Positions 49,678 through 59,574 are shown, counted from the stretch's first letter. The stretch: DNA of 64,000 bases from UBA830 sp038146925 (GCA_038146925.1 JAYQSP010000011.1:806001-870000), one strand, 5' to 3'. Notes: generated from the sequence alone by a model not told the origin. A program made the numbers and translations.

Positions 49678-50364
49678 ATGTCCGCATCGGGTCGCAATCC
49701 GGCGGAGCTGGAAGACATCCTGGATTATCGGTTTGCGGATGGGGAACTGCTGGTTCGGGCGCTAACTCACAGCAGTCTCAAAAAATCCGCAAACGACCCC
49801 AGTTATGAAAGGCTGGAATTCCTCGGCGACCGCGTGCTGGGCCTGATCATCGCCGAATTGCTGATCGAGGAATTTCCCGACTCGGCGGAAGGCAAGCTGG
49901 CGCCCCGTCTGGCTGCCCTTGTCAGCGGACGGACCCTGGCGGATGTTGCTCGATCGATCGGTTTGCGTGAATTCATCCGCATGACGGACGGCGAAGCTGC
50001 GGCGGGTACTAACGAACGTGTCTCCGTTCTCGGTGATTGCTGTGAAGCGGTTATCGGGTCGGTCTACCGGGACGGCGGACTGGAGGCCGCCAGAAAGCTG
50101 GTGCGTCGTTTCTGGGAACCGCTTGTAGCAGACGTAGAACACCGTGTTGCCAAGACGGATTTGCAGGAGTGGGCGCAGGGCAGGGGGTTGCCGCTGCCCA
50201 AATATACCGTGGTGGACCGGCAGGGACCTGCGCATGCGCCGGAATTCACGATCGAGCTGGAGATCGCGCAACAGGATTCCATCCGCGCCACCGGCCCTTC
50301 AAAGCAGGCTGCCGAACAGGCCGCCGCCGCGGAAATGCTGGCGCGCATACAGGACATTTTATGA
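49678..50364 (+). CDS. rnc: Ribonuclease III
   Basis: 228 residues: an N-terminal RNase III domain with the signature YERLEFLGDRVLGLI carrying Mg2+-binding Glu and Asp residues, a second acidic region in LGDCCEAVIGSVYRDGG, and a C-terminal double-stranded RNA-binding domain from about residue 155 with the ending GPSKQAAEQAAAAEML. It processes rRNA and other structured RNAs. The stop overlaps the era ATG by 4 bases. Confidence 0.96.
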   Translation: MSASGRNPAELEDILDYRFADGELLVRALTHSSLKKSANDPSYERLEFLGDRVLGLIIAELLIEEFPDSAEGKLAPRLAALVSGRTLADVARSIGLREFIRMTDGEAAAGTNERVSVLGDCCEAVIGSVYRDGGLEAARKLVRRFWEPLVADVEHRVAKTDLQEWAQGRGLPLPKYTVVDRQGPAHAPEFTIELEIAQQDSIRATGPSKQAAEQAAAAEMLARIQDIL

Positions 50365-51263
50365 CCGAAATTCGTCAAAAATGCGGTTTCGTGGCGTTAC
50401 TGGGCGCACCGAATGCAGGTAAATCAACATTGCTCAACACGATTGTCGGGGCAAAAGTTTCGATCGTCACGCCAAAGGTGCAGACTACCCGAACGCGTAT
50501 CCTCGGCGTTTCGCTGGCTGGCGCCGCGCAACTCGTTTTCATCGACACCCCCGGCATTTTCAAGCCGAAGCGGCGCCTGGACCGCGCGATGGTGGCGGCT
50601 GCGTGGGGCGGGGCATCCGATTCCGATGTCATTCTTCTGCTGATTGACGCCAAGACCGGGATCGATCGAGATACCAGACGCATCATGGACGGTCTGAAGG
50701 AAAGCAAACGAAAAGCCATCTGCGTCCTGAACAAGATCGACACCGTCAAGCGGCCGAGCCTGCTGGCCCTGACGGATCAACTTGTCGCGGAAGATGTGTT
50801 CACGGATTTCTTCATGATTTCGGCGTTGAACGGAGACGGGGTAGAGGATCTGAAACTCGAATTGGCGGACAGACTGCCCGACGGTCCCTGGCATTTTCCC
50901 GAAGACCAGCTTTCCGACATGAACGACCGTTTATTCGCCGCCGAAATCACGCGTGAGAAGCTGTATCTGAATCTGCACCAGGAACTGCCCTACGCATTGA
51001 CCGTTGAAACCGAGACCTGGGAGCCGTTCGACAATGGCGCCGTTAAGGTCGAGCAGGTGATCTTCGTCGAACGCGACAGCCAGAAAGGCATCGTGCTCGG
51101 CAAGGGAGGAGAACGGATAAAGCGTATACGCACACTGGCTCAGGAAGAACTGAAAGACATTCTGGGGCGCGACGTCCACTTGTTTCTGTTCGTCAAGGTT
51201 CGGGAGAACTGGGGCGACGATCCGGAGAGATACCGCGACTGGGGCCTGGATTTCAGTACCTGA
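50361..51263 (+). CDS. era: GTPase Era
   Basis: Start at ATG 50361 overlapping the rnc stop; 300 residues, as usual. The GTPase motifs are GAPNAGKSTLLN (G1), a Thr in QTTRTR (G2), DTPGIF (G3) and NKIDTVKRP (G4). A C-terminal KH domain includes GIVLGKGGERIKRIRTLAQ. Era binds the 3' end of 16S rRNA and helps 30S maturation. The longer frame opening at 50169 is a shadow of rnc. Confidence 0.97.
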   Translation: MTEIRQKCGFVALLGAPNAGKSTLLNTIVGAKVSIVTPKVQTTRTRILGVSLAGAAQLVFIDTPGIFKPKRRLDRAMVAAAWGGASDSDVILLLIDAKTGIDRDTRRIMDGLKESKRKAICVLNKIDTVKRPSLLALTDQLVAEDVFTDFFMISALNGDGVEDLKLELADRLPDGPWHFPEDQLSDMNDRLFAAEITREKLYLNLHQELPYALTVETETWEPFDNGAVKVEQVIFVERDSQKGIVLGKGGERIKRIRTLAQEELKDILGRDVHLFLFVKVRENWGDDPERYRDWGLDFST

Positions 51264-51334
51264 CACACGCCGGTCTCACCGGGAACAATACAACCCCGTT
51301 TAGCGGTATCGCGAATTTTGCACTATCATTCGGC

Positions 51335-52066
51335 ATGAACTGGACCGACGAAGGGATCGTGCTGTCGGCACGCAAACACGGGGAAAGCGCGGCGATCGTC
51401 ACCCTGCTGACCCGTGACAACGGCCGGCATGCCGGCCTTGTCCGCGGCGGTTCCGGATCGCGGGCGCGCGGCATCTATCAGACGGGCAACCTGGTCAGCG
51501 CCGAGTGGCGGGCACGCCTCAGTGAGCATCTTGGCACCTATACTTGTGAATTGCTGCAGCCCAATGCCGCCCTCCTGATGAGCGAACGCCTGCCGCTGCT
51601 GGCGCTGACATCGGCGGCGGCACTGGTCGAACGGCTGCTGCCGGAACGCGAACCGCATCCCGATACGTTCGCTTCTCTTACCGCTCTGATCGAAATTCTT
51701 GGCGCGGGCGGTCACTGGCTGTCGCACTATGTCGAGTGGGAACTCGGTCTTCTGACCCATCTCGGCTATGGCCTGGACCTGTCAGAATGCGCGGCGACGG
51801 GTGCGATCGACGATCTGGTATTCGTGTCCCCGCGGACCGGGTGTGCGGTTTCCGCGGGCGCCGGCGCGCCGTATCGCGAAAAACTGTTCGATCTGCCGGC
51901 CTTTTTCATGGCCAGGGACACGGAACCCTCGGCGGAAGATATCCGGACCGGACTTCGAATAACCGGCCATTTCCTGGCGCGGTGCGCAAAAGACGCCGAT
52001 GCCGGCGAGTTGCCGAGGTCGCGGGCGCGGTTTGTCGACCGTGTCGCGCGGGATGCCCGCGAATGA
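51335..52066 (+). CDS. recO: DNA repair protein RecO
   Basis: The 243-residue protein has the RecO N-terminal OB-fold start MNWTDEGIVLSARKHGESAA and LVRGGSGSRARGIYQTGNLV, followed by the helical domain with SHYVEWELGLLTHLGYGLDL and the Cys-containing region CAATGAIDDLVFVSPRTGCA, which holds two of the cysteines seen in zinc-binding RecO. RecO loads RecA onto gaps with RecR and RecF. It is encoded after era, the conserved order, and 72 bases separate the two. Confidence 0.94.
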   Translation: MNWTDEGIVLSARKHGESAAIVTLLTRDNGRHAGLVRGGSGSRARGIYQTGNLVSAEWRARLSEHLGTYTCELLQPNAALLMSERLPLLALTSAAALVERLLPEREPHPDTFASLTALIEILGAGGHWLSHYVEWELGLLTHLGYGLDLSECAATGAIDDLVFVSPRTGCAVSAGAGAPYREKLFDLPAFFMARDTEPSAEDIRTGLRITGHFLARCAKDADAGELPRSRARFVDRVARDARE

Positions 52067-52175
52067 CCGGTTTCCGTCAAGTTGAAGGCCGGACGAATCA
52101 CCGGATTCTGATATAATGACGCTATACAAATCTCCCTCCGTCAGAGGGCCGCACGTTGTCTAGGAATTAGTATAG

Positions 52176-54407
52176 ATGGCCGATCAGACCATTGCTTCCC
52201 GGGTAGAGGAAGTCGCTTTTAACGATGCTCTGGGCGAGCGTTATCTCGCTTACGCGCTCTCGACCATTACATCCCGGTCCCTGCCCGATGTACGCGACGG
52301 GTTGAAGCCCGTTCACCGGCGGCTGCTCTTCGCCATGCGCCAGCTGCGGCTGGAACCCGAATCCGGGTTCAAGAAATGCGCGCGCGTGGTTGGCGACGTC
52401 ATCGGCAAATATCATCCGCACGGCGATGTAGCGGTGTACGACGCGTTGGTGCGCCTGGCGCAGGATTTTGCGGTGCGCTATCCGCTGGTCGAAGGGCAGG
52501 GCAATTTCGGCAACATCGACGGCGATAACGCGGCCGCAATGCGGTATACGGAATCCCGGCTGACAGAATACGCCATTGCGATGCTGGAAGGCATCGACGA
52601 GGACGCCGTCGATTTCCGCGAAAATTACGACGGATCGGAGGACGAACCTGTCCTGTTGCCGGCCAGCGTGCCGAACCTGTTGTGCAACGGGTCGGCGGGT
52701 ATCGCAGTCGGCATGGCGACCAACATTCCGCCGCATAATCTGGACGAAGTGTGCGCGGCGCTGCTGCATCTCCTGAAGTTCCCCAATGCCACCATCGCCA
52801 AGCTGGTCGAGCTGGTCCCCGGACCGGATTTCCCGACCGGCGGCATTCTGGTCGAGGATCGGGACTCGGTCGCGGAAGCCTACGCGACCGGACGGGGGTC
52901 GTTCCGCCTGCGCGCCAAATGGCAGGTCGAGAAGCTCAGTCACGGGCAATATCAGATCGTCATCACCGAAATTCCCTATCAGGTGCAGAAGGGACGGATC
53001 GTCGAGAAGATTGCGGACCTTCTGACCGCCAAGAAGCTGCCGCTGCTGGGCGATATCCGCGATGAAAGCGCGGAGGATATCCGTCTGATCCTGGAACCGC
53101 GCAATCGGTCGATCGAGCCCGATGTGCTGATGGAGCAGATGTTCCGGACGACCGATCTGGAAACACGTGCCAGCCTGAACATGAACGTACTGGATTCGAA
53201 CATGGTGCCGCGGGTGATGAACCTGCGGGACGTGTTGCGCGCGTTCCTGGAACACCGCGAGTCTGTGCTGGTGCGGCGGACCAAGCACCGCCTCGCAAAG
53301 ATCGAGCACCGCTTGGAAGTCCTTGAAGGGTACCTGATCGCGTACCTGAACCTCGACGAGGTGATCCGCATCATCCGCGAGGAAGACGAGCCCAAGGCGA
53401 TTATGATGAAGAAGTGGAAGCTGACTGACGTTCAGGCCGAAGCGATCCTGAATATGCGGCTGCGTGCTCTTCGCCGGCTTGAGGAAATCGCGATCAGGGA
53501 AGAACACGAAACGCTGTCAGCAGAGAAAAAAACGCTGACCGCGCTCCTGAAAAACAAGAAGAAGCGCGAAGCCGTTATCTCCGATCAGATCAAGGATATC
53601 CGGAAGAAATTCGGCAAGAAGACCGACCTCGGCGCGCGGCGAACCGAAATCGGCGACGCGCCGGAAGAGATCGTCGTGCCGCTGGATATTCTGATCGAGC
53701 GGGAGCCGATCACGGTGATCTGTTCGCAGAAAGGCTGGATCCGGGCGGCCAAGGGACATCTGACGGAGACCGCCGATCTTAAATACAAGGATGGCGATCG
53801 GTCACGGTTTGTCTTCCACGCCCAAACGACCGACAAGATCCTGATGTTTGCAACGAATGGCCGGTTCTACACGCTGTCGGGCGACAAGCTGCCTGGCGGA
53901 CGTGGGCACGGAGATCCGGTGCGCCTTATGATCGATTTGCCGAACGATCAGGATATCGTGGCGCTGTTCGTGCATCGCCCCGGCGAGAAAGTCGTTGTGG
54001 CGTCGTCAGATGGGCGTGGCTTCATCGTGCCGGAGGACGACGTGATCGCCCAGACCAAAAACGGCAAACAGGTGCTGAACGTGGGCAAGGGGACCGAGGC
54101 GCAGGCCTGCGCGCCGGTCGCCGGCGACACGCTGGCGGTGGTCGGCGAGAACCGCAAGATCATCATTTTTCCGCTGGGAGAGCTGCCGGAAATGACGCGC
54201 GGCCGCGGCGTCAAACTACAGAGTTACAAGGATGGCGGTTTGGCCGACCTGACAACGTTCACGCTGAAAGAAGGCCTGCCTTGGAAGACAGGCGCCGGCG
54301 TCCGCACCGAGACCGACATCAAAGCCTATATCGGAAAGCGGTCGCAAGCGGGGCGCATGGCTATGCGCGGCTTCCCCCGGAATAACCGGTTCGGAAACTA
54401 CGAGTAG
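52176..54407 (+). CDS. parC: DNA topoisomerase IV subunit A
   Basis: The 743-residue protein has the breakage-reunion domain with DVRDGLKPVHRRLLFAM, the QRDR-like GKYHPHGDVAVYDALVR, and AAMRYTESRLTEYA whose Tyr124 forms the DNA link. The C-terminal beta-pinwheel region is shorter than in GyrA and has no clear GyrA box, which supports ParC. Val85 takes the place of Ser80 of E. coli ParC, a quinolone-contacting residue, so intrinsic topo IV susceptibility may differ; this is inference. parE is not in the window. The 109 bases upstream hold no clear promoter. Confidence 0.95.
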   Translation: MADQTIASRVEEVAFNDALGERYLAYALSTITSRSLPDVRDGLKPVHRRLLFAMRQLRLEPESGFKKCARVVGDVIGKYHPHGDVAVYDALVRLAQDFAVRYPLVEGQGNFGNIDGDNAAAMRYTESRLTEYAIAMLEGIDEDAVDFRENYDGSEDEPVLLPASVPNLLCNGSAGIAVGMATNIPPHNLDEVCAALLHLLKFPNATIAKLVELVPGPDFPTGGILVEDRDSVAEAYATGRGSFRLRAKWQVEKLSHGQYQIVITEIPYQVQKGRIVEKIADLLTAKKLPLLGDIRDESAEDIRLILEPRNRSIEPDVLMEQMFRTTDLETRASLNMNVLDSNMVPRVMNLRDVLRAFLEHRESVLVRRTKHRLAKIEHRLEVLEGYLIAYLNLDEVIRIIREEDEPKAIMMKKWKLTDVQAEAILNMRLRALRRLEEIAIREEHETLSAEKKTLTALLKNKKKREAVISDQIKDIRKKFGKKTDLGARRTEIGDAPEEIVVPLDILIEREPITVICSQKGWIRAAKGHLTETADLKYKDGDRSRFVFHAQTTDKILMFATNGRFYTLSGDKLPGGRGHGDPVRLMIDLPNDQDIVALFVHRPGEKVVVASSDGRGFIVPEDDVIAQTKNGKQVLNVGKGTEAQACAPVAGDTLAVVGENRKIIIFPLGELPEMTRGRGVKLQSYKDGGLADLTTFTLKEGLPWKTGAGVRTETDIKAYIGKRSQAGRMAMRGFPRNNRFGNYE

Positions 54408-54445
54408 CCGTCTCCGGGCTGTTGCTTTCTAAAACAGCAACCGCT

Positions 54446-57109
54446 TTAGAAGTTCAGCGAAATATCCCGGTGGATCGACAGGCAGCTGGCGACTTCGGTT
54501 GCCTGATCGCTGTTTAACCGTGGTTGAGAGCGCAGCCCGATGGTGTCGCGGATAGCGGTTTCGTAGGCCACCAGCTCCGCTAACAAATCTTGCGCGGCAC
54601 GCTGCCGCCATTCGACTTCCGCTTCGAACTGTTTCAGTCCCTCGGTCACGGATGCCGCTGCGCGTGCCAGATTTGGTTCGCGCCGTGTCAGGTCGCGCCG
54701 CGCGCGGGAAAAGAGGGATTTGACGTGGCTCGCGCCGGTGATGTCGTTAAAGAGTTTCTCAACCGCCCGGAATTCCTCGGCCGCCTGTTCCAGTGGCTGC
54801 GACGACAGGACACCGGGCAGGGCTTTCAGCCTGTCGCCGATGGCCGCGAGCGCGTCCGCCTGCTGCACGATCCTGATAGTCTCGGCGATCGGTTCGTATG
54901 CTTCGTCGACGGTACGGCGATACATCGTCCGCGCGCGCATTTCGGCTTTCGCCAGCGCTTCGAACATGGCGCGCTGATCTTTCCAGTCGGCAGGAATCCG
55001 GCTGCGTGTCTCGTCCACTTCTCTTTTGAGTTCCTCTATATCGGCGCGGATATCTGCAATCGCCGAGTCTCCGCCGGTGCCGTCCCGGGTTTCCCGCCGA
55101 AGATCGTTGTCGCGGTCGGCGATGCGCGCCTCGATCCGGCGGATTTCCTGTTCGATCCGGCGCGCCTCGCGGTGCACGGGGGTATATGCCGGTTTGAACG
55201 CCTCGAGCGCGGCGCCGGTCTTCTTTACATCCTCAACCCGGTTGAAGACGTTCGCCGCATTCTGGAACCCTTCGTTCAGCTTGGTTTTCTGACGGTCGGG
55301 CATGTAGGAGAAATCCAGATTCCGAGCGTCCGCGATCGTCGACTGCAGCGCAGCCTGGTTTTCCGCATATTGCTTGAACAGCATGTCTTCAATGCAGAAC
55401 GACAGCCGCGGGTTTTTCGGTGGCGGCGCCGTTTCGGATGTCAGGTACACCCGGTTCGGCAGATAGTTCACCAGCGACGGCCAAATTCCGACGATAGCGA
55501 GACCCGTCAGCTGAAGCAGAATGAAGGGCACGACACCGGCATACATCCGGATCGTCTTGACCGACGGAGGTGCCACGCCCCGCAGATAGAACAGAGCGAA
55601 GCCGAACGGCGGCGTCAGGAACGATGTCTGCATGTTGACGCCGATCATCACGCCCAGCCAGACGGCCGTGATGTTCGCGGTGGTGTCGGCAAGCAGGATC
55701 GGGGCGATGATCGGAACCACCACAACGGCGATCTCGATGAAATCGAGGAAGAAGCCGAGGATAAAGATCACGGCCATGACGACGATGAACTTTGTGATAA
55801 AGCCGCCCGGCAGTCCCGACAGGAATTCCCGCACCAGATCTTCACCGCCAAAGGCGCGGAACGCGGCCGTCAGCATCGCAGCGCCCAGCAGGATGATGAA
55901 GACCAGCGATGTCGTCTTCGCGGTTTCCTTCATCACGCCGTTCAGCGTGTCGTCGATCTTGTATATACGGACAAGGCTCCAGGCGACCGCGACCAACAGG
56001 CCCGCCACCGCAATCAAGGCCAGAATGACGCCCGTCCATTCGGCGCTGGTGCGCGTGTTCTTGATGTTGATGTCGTAAAAGTTCAGCAGAACGACGATCG
56101 CGGCGATCGAGACGATGGCGAGAATCGCCGGCCAGTAGGCCCGCGGTTCTCCGTTTTTCAGCCGATAGCCCGCCATGATGGCTGCGCCGATGGCGCCGAT
56201 GGCGCCGGCCTGGTTCACGGTTGCGACCCCCATGATGATCGAGCCCAGTACGACGAAGATCAGCGTCAATGGCGGTACCAGTGCCAGAGCGACCTTGATC
56301 AGGAAGGATGTGTCGAATTTTTCCTCGAACCGGACGGGCGGGGCGGATTTGGGGCGGACGATCGCGACGATCAGGATATACGCCATGTACAGCGCGACGA
56401 GGACGAGGCCCGGGATCAATGCGCCGAGGAACATGTCGCCGGCGCTCGTTGAATTCAACCCGAACTCCGACGGCATCGAGAACTGGCCTGTCGCCTGCTT
56501 GTATTCCGCCTGGCGCAGCGTACTCGCCTGATCGGTCGCGCTCGACAGCTGGTCGGCGAGGATGATGAGGACGATCGACGGCGGGATGATCTGACCCAGC
56601 GTGCCGGATGCGCTGATCGTGCCGGTTGCCAGTGCCTGCGAGTAATTGGCGCGTAGCATGACGGGTAGTGAAATCAGCCCCATCGCAACGACGGTTGCGC
56701 CGACGATGCCCGTCGTCGCGGCCAGCAATGCGCCGACGAACACCACCGCGATGCCCAGCCCGCCCGGAATGGGGCCGAATAATTGCGCCATGGTGACCAG
56801 CAGGTCTTCGGCGACCTTGGAGCGTTCGAGCATGATGCCCATGAACACGAACAGAGGGATCGCAATCAGCGTGTCGCGCTCGACCTCCCAGTAGACGCCG
56901 CGGAAATTCGTGACCCCCGCGTCGAGCCACTGGCTCGGCCCGCCCTGGAGGAAATAGGCGTCGGCGCTGCCCTCGAACATATATCCGCACAGTGCCGCTA
57001 GCGCGATCGACAGGATCGCGGAGCCCGGCAGTGCGAAAGCTACCGGATAGCCGGATGCGAGGGCGACCGCCATGGTGATGAGGAGGATCAGGAGAAAGAC
57101 GATTTCCAT
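54446..57109 (-). CDS. TRAP transporter large permease with long coiled-coil C-terminal extension
   Basis: The 887-residue product begins as a DctM membrane protein: FLLILLITMAVALASGYPVA, then GDMFLGALIPGLVLVALYM and, near the end of the membrane part, GVNMQTSFLTPPFGFALFYL. The membrane part ends near residue 550; DctM proteins are normally about 430-620 residues. The last 335 residues are soluble and charged, with two or three coiled coils (ARRIEQEIRRIEARIADRD; IADIRADIEELKREVDETR). No domain name fits. The gene is third after dctP and dctQ. The tail could tether partners or regulate transport. It converges with parC with a 38-base gap. Confidence 0.88.
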   Translation of the reverse strand: MEIVFLLILLITMAVALASGYPVAFALPGSAILSIALAALCGYMFEGSADAYFLQGGPSQWLDAGVTNFRGVYWEVERDTLIAIPLFVFMGIMLERSKVAEDLLVTMAQLFGPIPGGLGIAVVFVGALLAATTGIVGATVVAMGLISLPVMLRANYSQALATGTISASGTLGQIIPPSIVLIILADQLSSATDQASTLRQAEYKQATGQFSMPSEFGLNSTSAGDMFLGALIPGLVLVALYMAYILIVAIVRPKSAPPVRFEEKFDTSFLIKVALALVPPLTLIFVVLGSIIMGVATVNQAGAIGAIGAAIMAGYRLKNGEPRAYWPAILAIVSIAAIVVLLNFYDINIKNTRTSAEWTGVILALIAVAGLLVAVAWSLVRIYKIDDTLNGVMKETAKTTSLVFIILLGAAMLTAAFRAFGGEDLVREFLSGLPGGFITKFIVVMAVIFILGFFLDFIEIAVVVVPIIAPILLADTTANITAVWLGVMIGVNMQTSFLTPPFGFALFYLRGVAPPSVKTIRMYAGVVPFILLQLTGLAIVGIWPSLVNYLPNRVYLTSETAPPPKNPRLSFCIEDMLFKQYAENQAALQSTIADARNLDFSYMPDRQKTKLNEGFQNAANVFNRVEDVKKTGAALEAFKPAYTPVHREARRIEQEIRRIEARIADRDNDLRRETRDGTGGDSAIADIRADIEELKREVDETRSRIPADWKDQRAMFEALAKAEMRARTMYRRTVDEAYEPIAETIRIVQQADALAAIGDRLKALPGVLSSQPLEQAAEEFRAVEKLFNDITGASHVKSLFSRARRDLTRREPNLARAAASVTEGLKQFEAEVEWRQRAAQDLLAELVAYETAIRDTIGLRSQPRLNSDQATEVASCLSIHRDISLNF

Positions 57110-57136
57110 GGGGCTAGCGAACGTCCTTTATCTCGA

Positions 57137-58180
57137 TCAGGGTGCGCCGTGCGACGCGCCGACCGGGCGGGCATCCGGGTCGTTGGCCAGCACGGCGGCG
57201 TTGCGAAGCGTGTAGCCGAGGAACTGCATCATCATCGTCAGCGCGTAAATCAGAAGGAAGCCGGCCATCAGGTATTTGACATACAGACCGTAGCCGCTCT
57301 GCGTGACCTCGAAGCTGAGCAGCGGCGCATTGATCAGGTTGGATTTATCCCACATGCCCGACGTCATGATGATCCAGCACAGCGGCACGCCAAGCAGGAT
57401 CGACCCGATCACGTTCGACCACGCCTTTCTGCGTTCGCTCATCCCGGCATAGATGATGTCGACGCGGACATGACCCTCTTCAATCAGAGTATAAGCGCTG
57501 GCGAACAGGAACAGCGCGGCGTACCAGAACCGGACGAGATCGCCCATAAAGGCCTGTTCGTAGGAAAAGATGAACCGCGCGACGACGATCTGGAATTCGG
57601 CCAGGACGATCAGCAGTGCCAGCCAGGTAAAGCCCAGCGATCTGCTGAAGAACGCGATGATCAGCGAAATGCCGATCAGCGGATAATGAATGAAATTGCC
57701 CCGATAGGTGGCGCGTCCGAGTTGTTTGGTCATTTCTTCGCTGAAGAGGAGCGGCAACAGGCCTTCCACCCGCATGAAAGAGATCACCATATCGACCGCG
57801 CCGACCAGCAGCACCATCCAGAACGCGGCCCGGGCGATATAGGCGGCGACGGCTGCGAGTAAATCCGCGTCGCGGGTCATGGTCCGGTTGCCGCTGGTGC
57901 AAGTGACGAATACGACGGCGAGGATGGCAACGGCATAAAGGCCCAGCTGCACGAAGCCGAGGGAAACGTCGCCGCCGGTAAGCGGCGCGCGCAGCGGCGC
58001 GGCCCCGAACCAGCCGAAATGCGAAAACAGGTTCGCGAGACCGGGCCAGCCCTGCCAGAAAATCAGATAGTTATTGAGCGTAAAGATAAGCGCCACGGCA
58101 GCGGTCGACAGCGCCGCGATGCGCAAAACGCGGCCTCGCGCTGCGCCGGAACTGTCGGCTGTGGCGGATACGGAAGTCAT
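57137..58180 (-). CDS. TRAP transporter small permease, enlarged (DctQ-like)
   Basis: A 347-residue membrane protein, about double the usual DctQ length. The C-terminal half has the DctQ core, including LFLFASAYTLIEEGHVRVDI and a YAGMSERRKAW cytoplasmic loop with four helices. The N-terminal half has extra helices such as FVQLGLYAVAILAVVFVTC, not seen in standard DctQ. It ends 27 bases before the large permease. Enlarged Q subunits usually pair with the longer M subunits of TakP-type TRAP systems, as here. Confidence 0.85.
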   Translation of the reverse strand: MTSVSATADSSGAARGRVLRIAALSTAAVALIFTLNNYLIFWQGWPGLANLFSHFGWFGAAPLRAPLTGGDVSLGFVQLGLYAVAILAVVFVTCTSGNRTMTRDADLLAAVAAYIARAAFWMVLLVGAVDMVISFMRVEGLLPLLFSEEMTKQLGRATYRGNFIHYPLIGISLIIAFFSRSLGFTWLALLIVLAEFQIVVARFIFSYEQAFMGDLVRFWYAALFLFASAYTLIEEGHVRVDIIYAGMSERRKAWSNVIGSILLGVPLCWIIMTSGMWDKSNLINAPLLSFEVTQSGYGLYVKYLMAGFLLIYALTMMMQFLGYTLRNAAVLANDPDARPVGASHGAP

Positions 58181-58234
58181 GGCGACCGGCTGAGTACGGA
58201 ATTATGACCGGTGTCCGTTGGACCGGACCAAGTG

Positions 58235-58264
58235 AAAGGGCGGAGCCGTTCGGTTCCGCCCTTT
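58235..58264 (-). terminator. Intra-operon hairpin between dctP and dctQ
   Basis: AAAGGGCGGA (58235-58244) pairs with TCCGCCCTTT (58255-58264), a 10-base-pair stem with a 10-base loop, in the 102-base gap after the binding-protein gene. Leftward it ends in TTT followed by C, so it is a partial terminator or mRNA-stabilising hairpin. It would allow more binding protein than permease. Confidence 0.65.
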
Positions 58265-58282
58265 GTCATTTTTCCGACGCTA

Positions 58283-59437
58283 TCAGGTGCCAAGAACGCG
58301 GTTGCGCTGCTGCACGTAGGCCTGATCTGAAATCTTCGTCCAGGCACCGAGTTCCTTACGCGCGCCGACGAAGCTGTCATGGATCTTCTTGGCCAGCGGG
58401 CTGTGCGCCTGTACGGATTCGAAAACCTCGCTCGACGCTTTTCCGAAACTGTCATAGATATCGTCGTTGAAACGGCGCAACTGAACACCGTTTTCGGTAA
58501 CCAGCTTGTTGAGCGCGGCGCCATTCTTGGCATTGTATTCCGCCATCATGACATCGTTTTCCATCGAGGCTGCCGCTTCGATGAGCATCTGATCGGATTT
58601 GGTCAGCTTGCCCCACCAGGACGCATTCATGCCCAGCGACAGCATCGCCGCCGGTTCGTGCATGCCCGGGTAGTAGTAGTATTTGGCGGCTTCGTAGAAC
58701 TTCATGAAACTGTCGTTCCAGGGGCCGACCCACTCAGTGGCGTCGATCGCGCCCGAGACCAGGTTTTCGTATATCTGTCCGCCCGGCAGCGAAACCGGCG
58801 ATGCGCCCAGCTTGGACATGACGTCGCCCCCGAGGCCCGGGATACGCATTTTCAGACCCTTAAGGTCATCCGCCGAGTTGATTTCCTTGCGGAACCAGCC
58901 GCCCATCTGGACGCCAGTATTGCCGCACATCAGGCATTTCAGCCCGTAATTGCCGGCAAGCTCGTCCCACAGTGCCTGGCCCCCACCGAAGCGGATCCAG
59001 GCATTCATCTCGGTGTAGGTGAATCCGAACGGCACCGCCGTGAAATATGCCCAGCCCGGATGCTTGCCTTTCCAGTAATAATCCGCGGCGTGGTAGGCCT
59101 GGGCGTTCCCCGATGATACCGCGTCGAAGGAGTCGAACGCGCCGACGCGTTCGCCCGCTGCAAAATACTGAACCTTGATGCGGCCTTCGGACAGCGCTTC
59201 AATGCGCGCGGCGGCGCGCTGCGCGCCGGTGCCGAGGCCCGGAAAGTCGCGCGGCCAGGTCGTGACCATGGTCATTTCGATGCGTTGCTTGTTTACAGCC
59301 GGTGCGACCGGTGTCTTCGGGGCTTCCGCCTTTTTCGGGGCGGGTTTATCTCCGGAGGTCGCCAAATAGGTCGCTCCGGCACCCACAACAACGCCTGCAG
59401 CGCCGGCTATAAAAGCGCGTCGATTTTCGTTTGCCAT
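58283..59437 (-). CDS. TRAP transporter substrate-binding protein, TakP-like
   Basis: The 384-residue protein has a twin-arginine signal, NRRAFIAGAAGVVVG at residues 5-19, then the DctP fold. The segment LKMRIPGLGGDVMSKLG carries the carboxylate-binding Arg of DctP proteins. WVGPWNDSFMKFYEAAKYYY closely follows the TakP pattern, where related residues bind 2-oxo acids. The predicted substrate is an alpha-keto or 2-hydroxy acid, such as pyruvate or a meta-cleavage product. It is first in the operon dctP-dctQ-dctM, with an attenuating hairpin after it. Confidence 0.88.
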   Translation of the reverse strand: MANENRRAFIAGAAGVVVGAGATYLATSGDKPAPKKAEAPKTPVAPAVNKQRIEMTMVTTWPRDFPGLGTGAQRAAARIEALSEGRIKVQYFAAGERVGAFDSFDAVSSGNAQAYHAADYYWKGKHPGWAYFTAVPFGFTYTEMNAWIRFGGGQALWDELAGNYGLKCLMCGNTGVQMGGWFRKEINSADDLKGLKMRIPGLGGDVMSKLGASPVSLPGGQIYENLVSGAIDATEWVGPWNDSFMKFYEAAKYYYYPGMHEPAAMLSLGMNASWWGKLTKSDQMLIEAAASMENDVMMAEYNAKNGAALNKLVTENGVQLRRFNDDIYDSFGKASSEVFESVQAHSPLAKKIHDSFVGARKELGAWTKISDQAYVQQRNRVLGT

Positions 59438-59574
59438 TTTCCTCTCCCGATCTTTGTTAAAATATCGATTGTTCCGGGAATAAGCATCCCTCTTGAGAGG
59501 ATAATATGGGCGTTATGGCATGGGCGCAACGGGCGTTGCACGAAATGCAGGGCTTACGACCGCATCCGGTTCCG

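Noticed and set aside
52167..53507. Long reverse-strand frame of 446 residues across parC
   Set aside because: It lies antisense to the catalytic part of parC and has no recognisable motif; high GC and codon periodicity explain such shadow frames.
54421..54441. GTTGCT/AGCAAC hairpin between parC and the TRAP permease as a terminator
   Set aside because: Six-base stem with no T run on either side; too weak to call.
54590..56452. Plus-strand frame of 620 residues across the TRAP large permease gene
   Set aside because: Antisense to a clear DctM protein, rich in Arg, His and Asp as expected for a shadow frame, and without a ribosome site.
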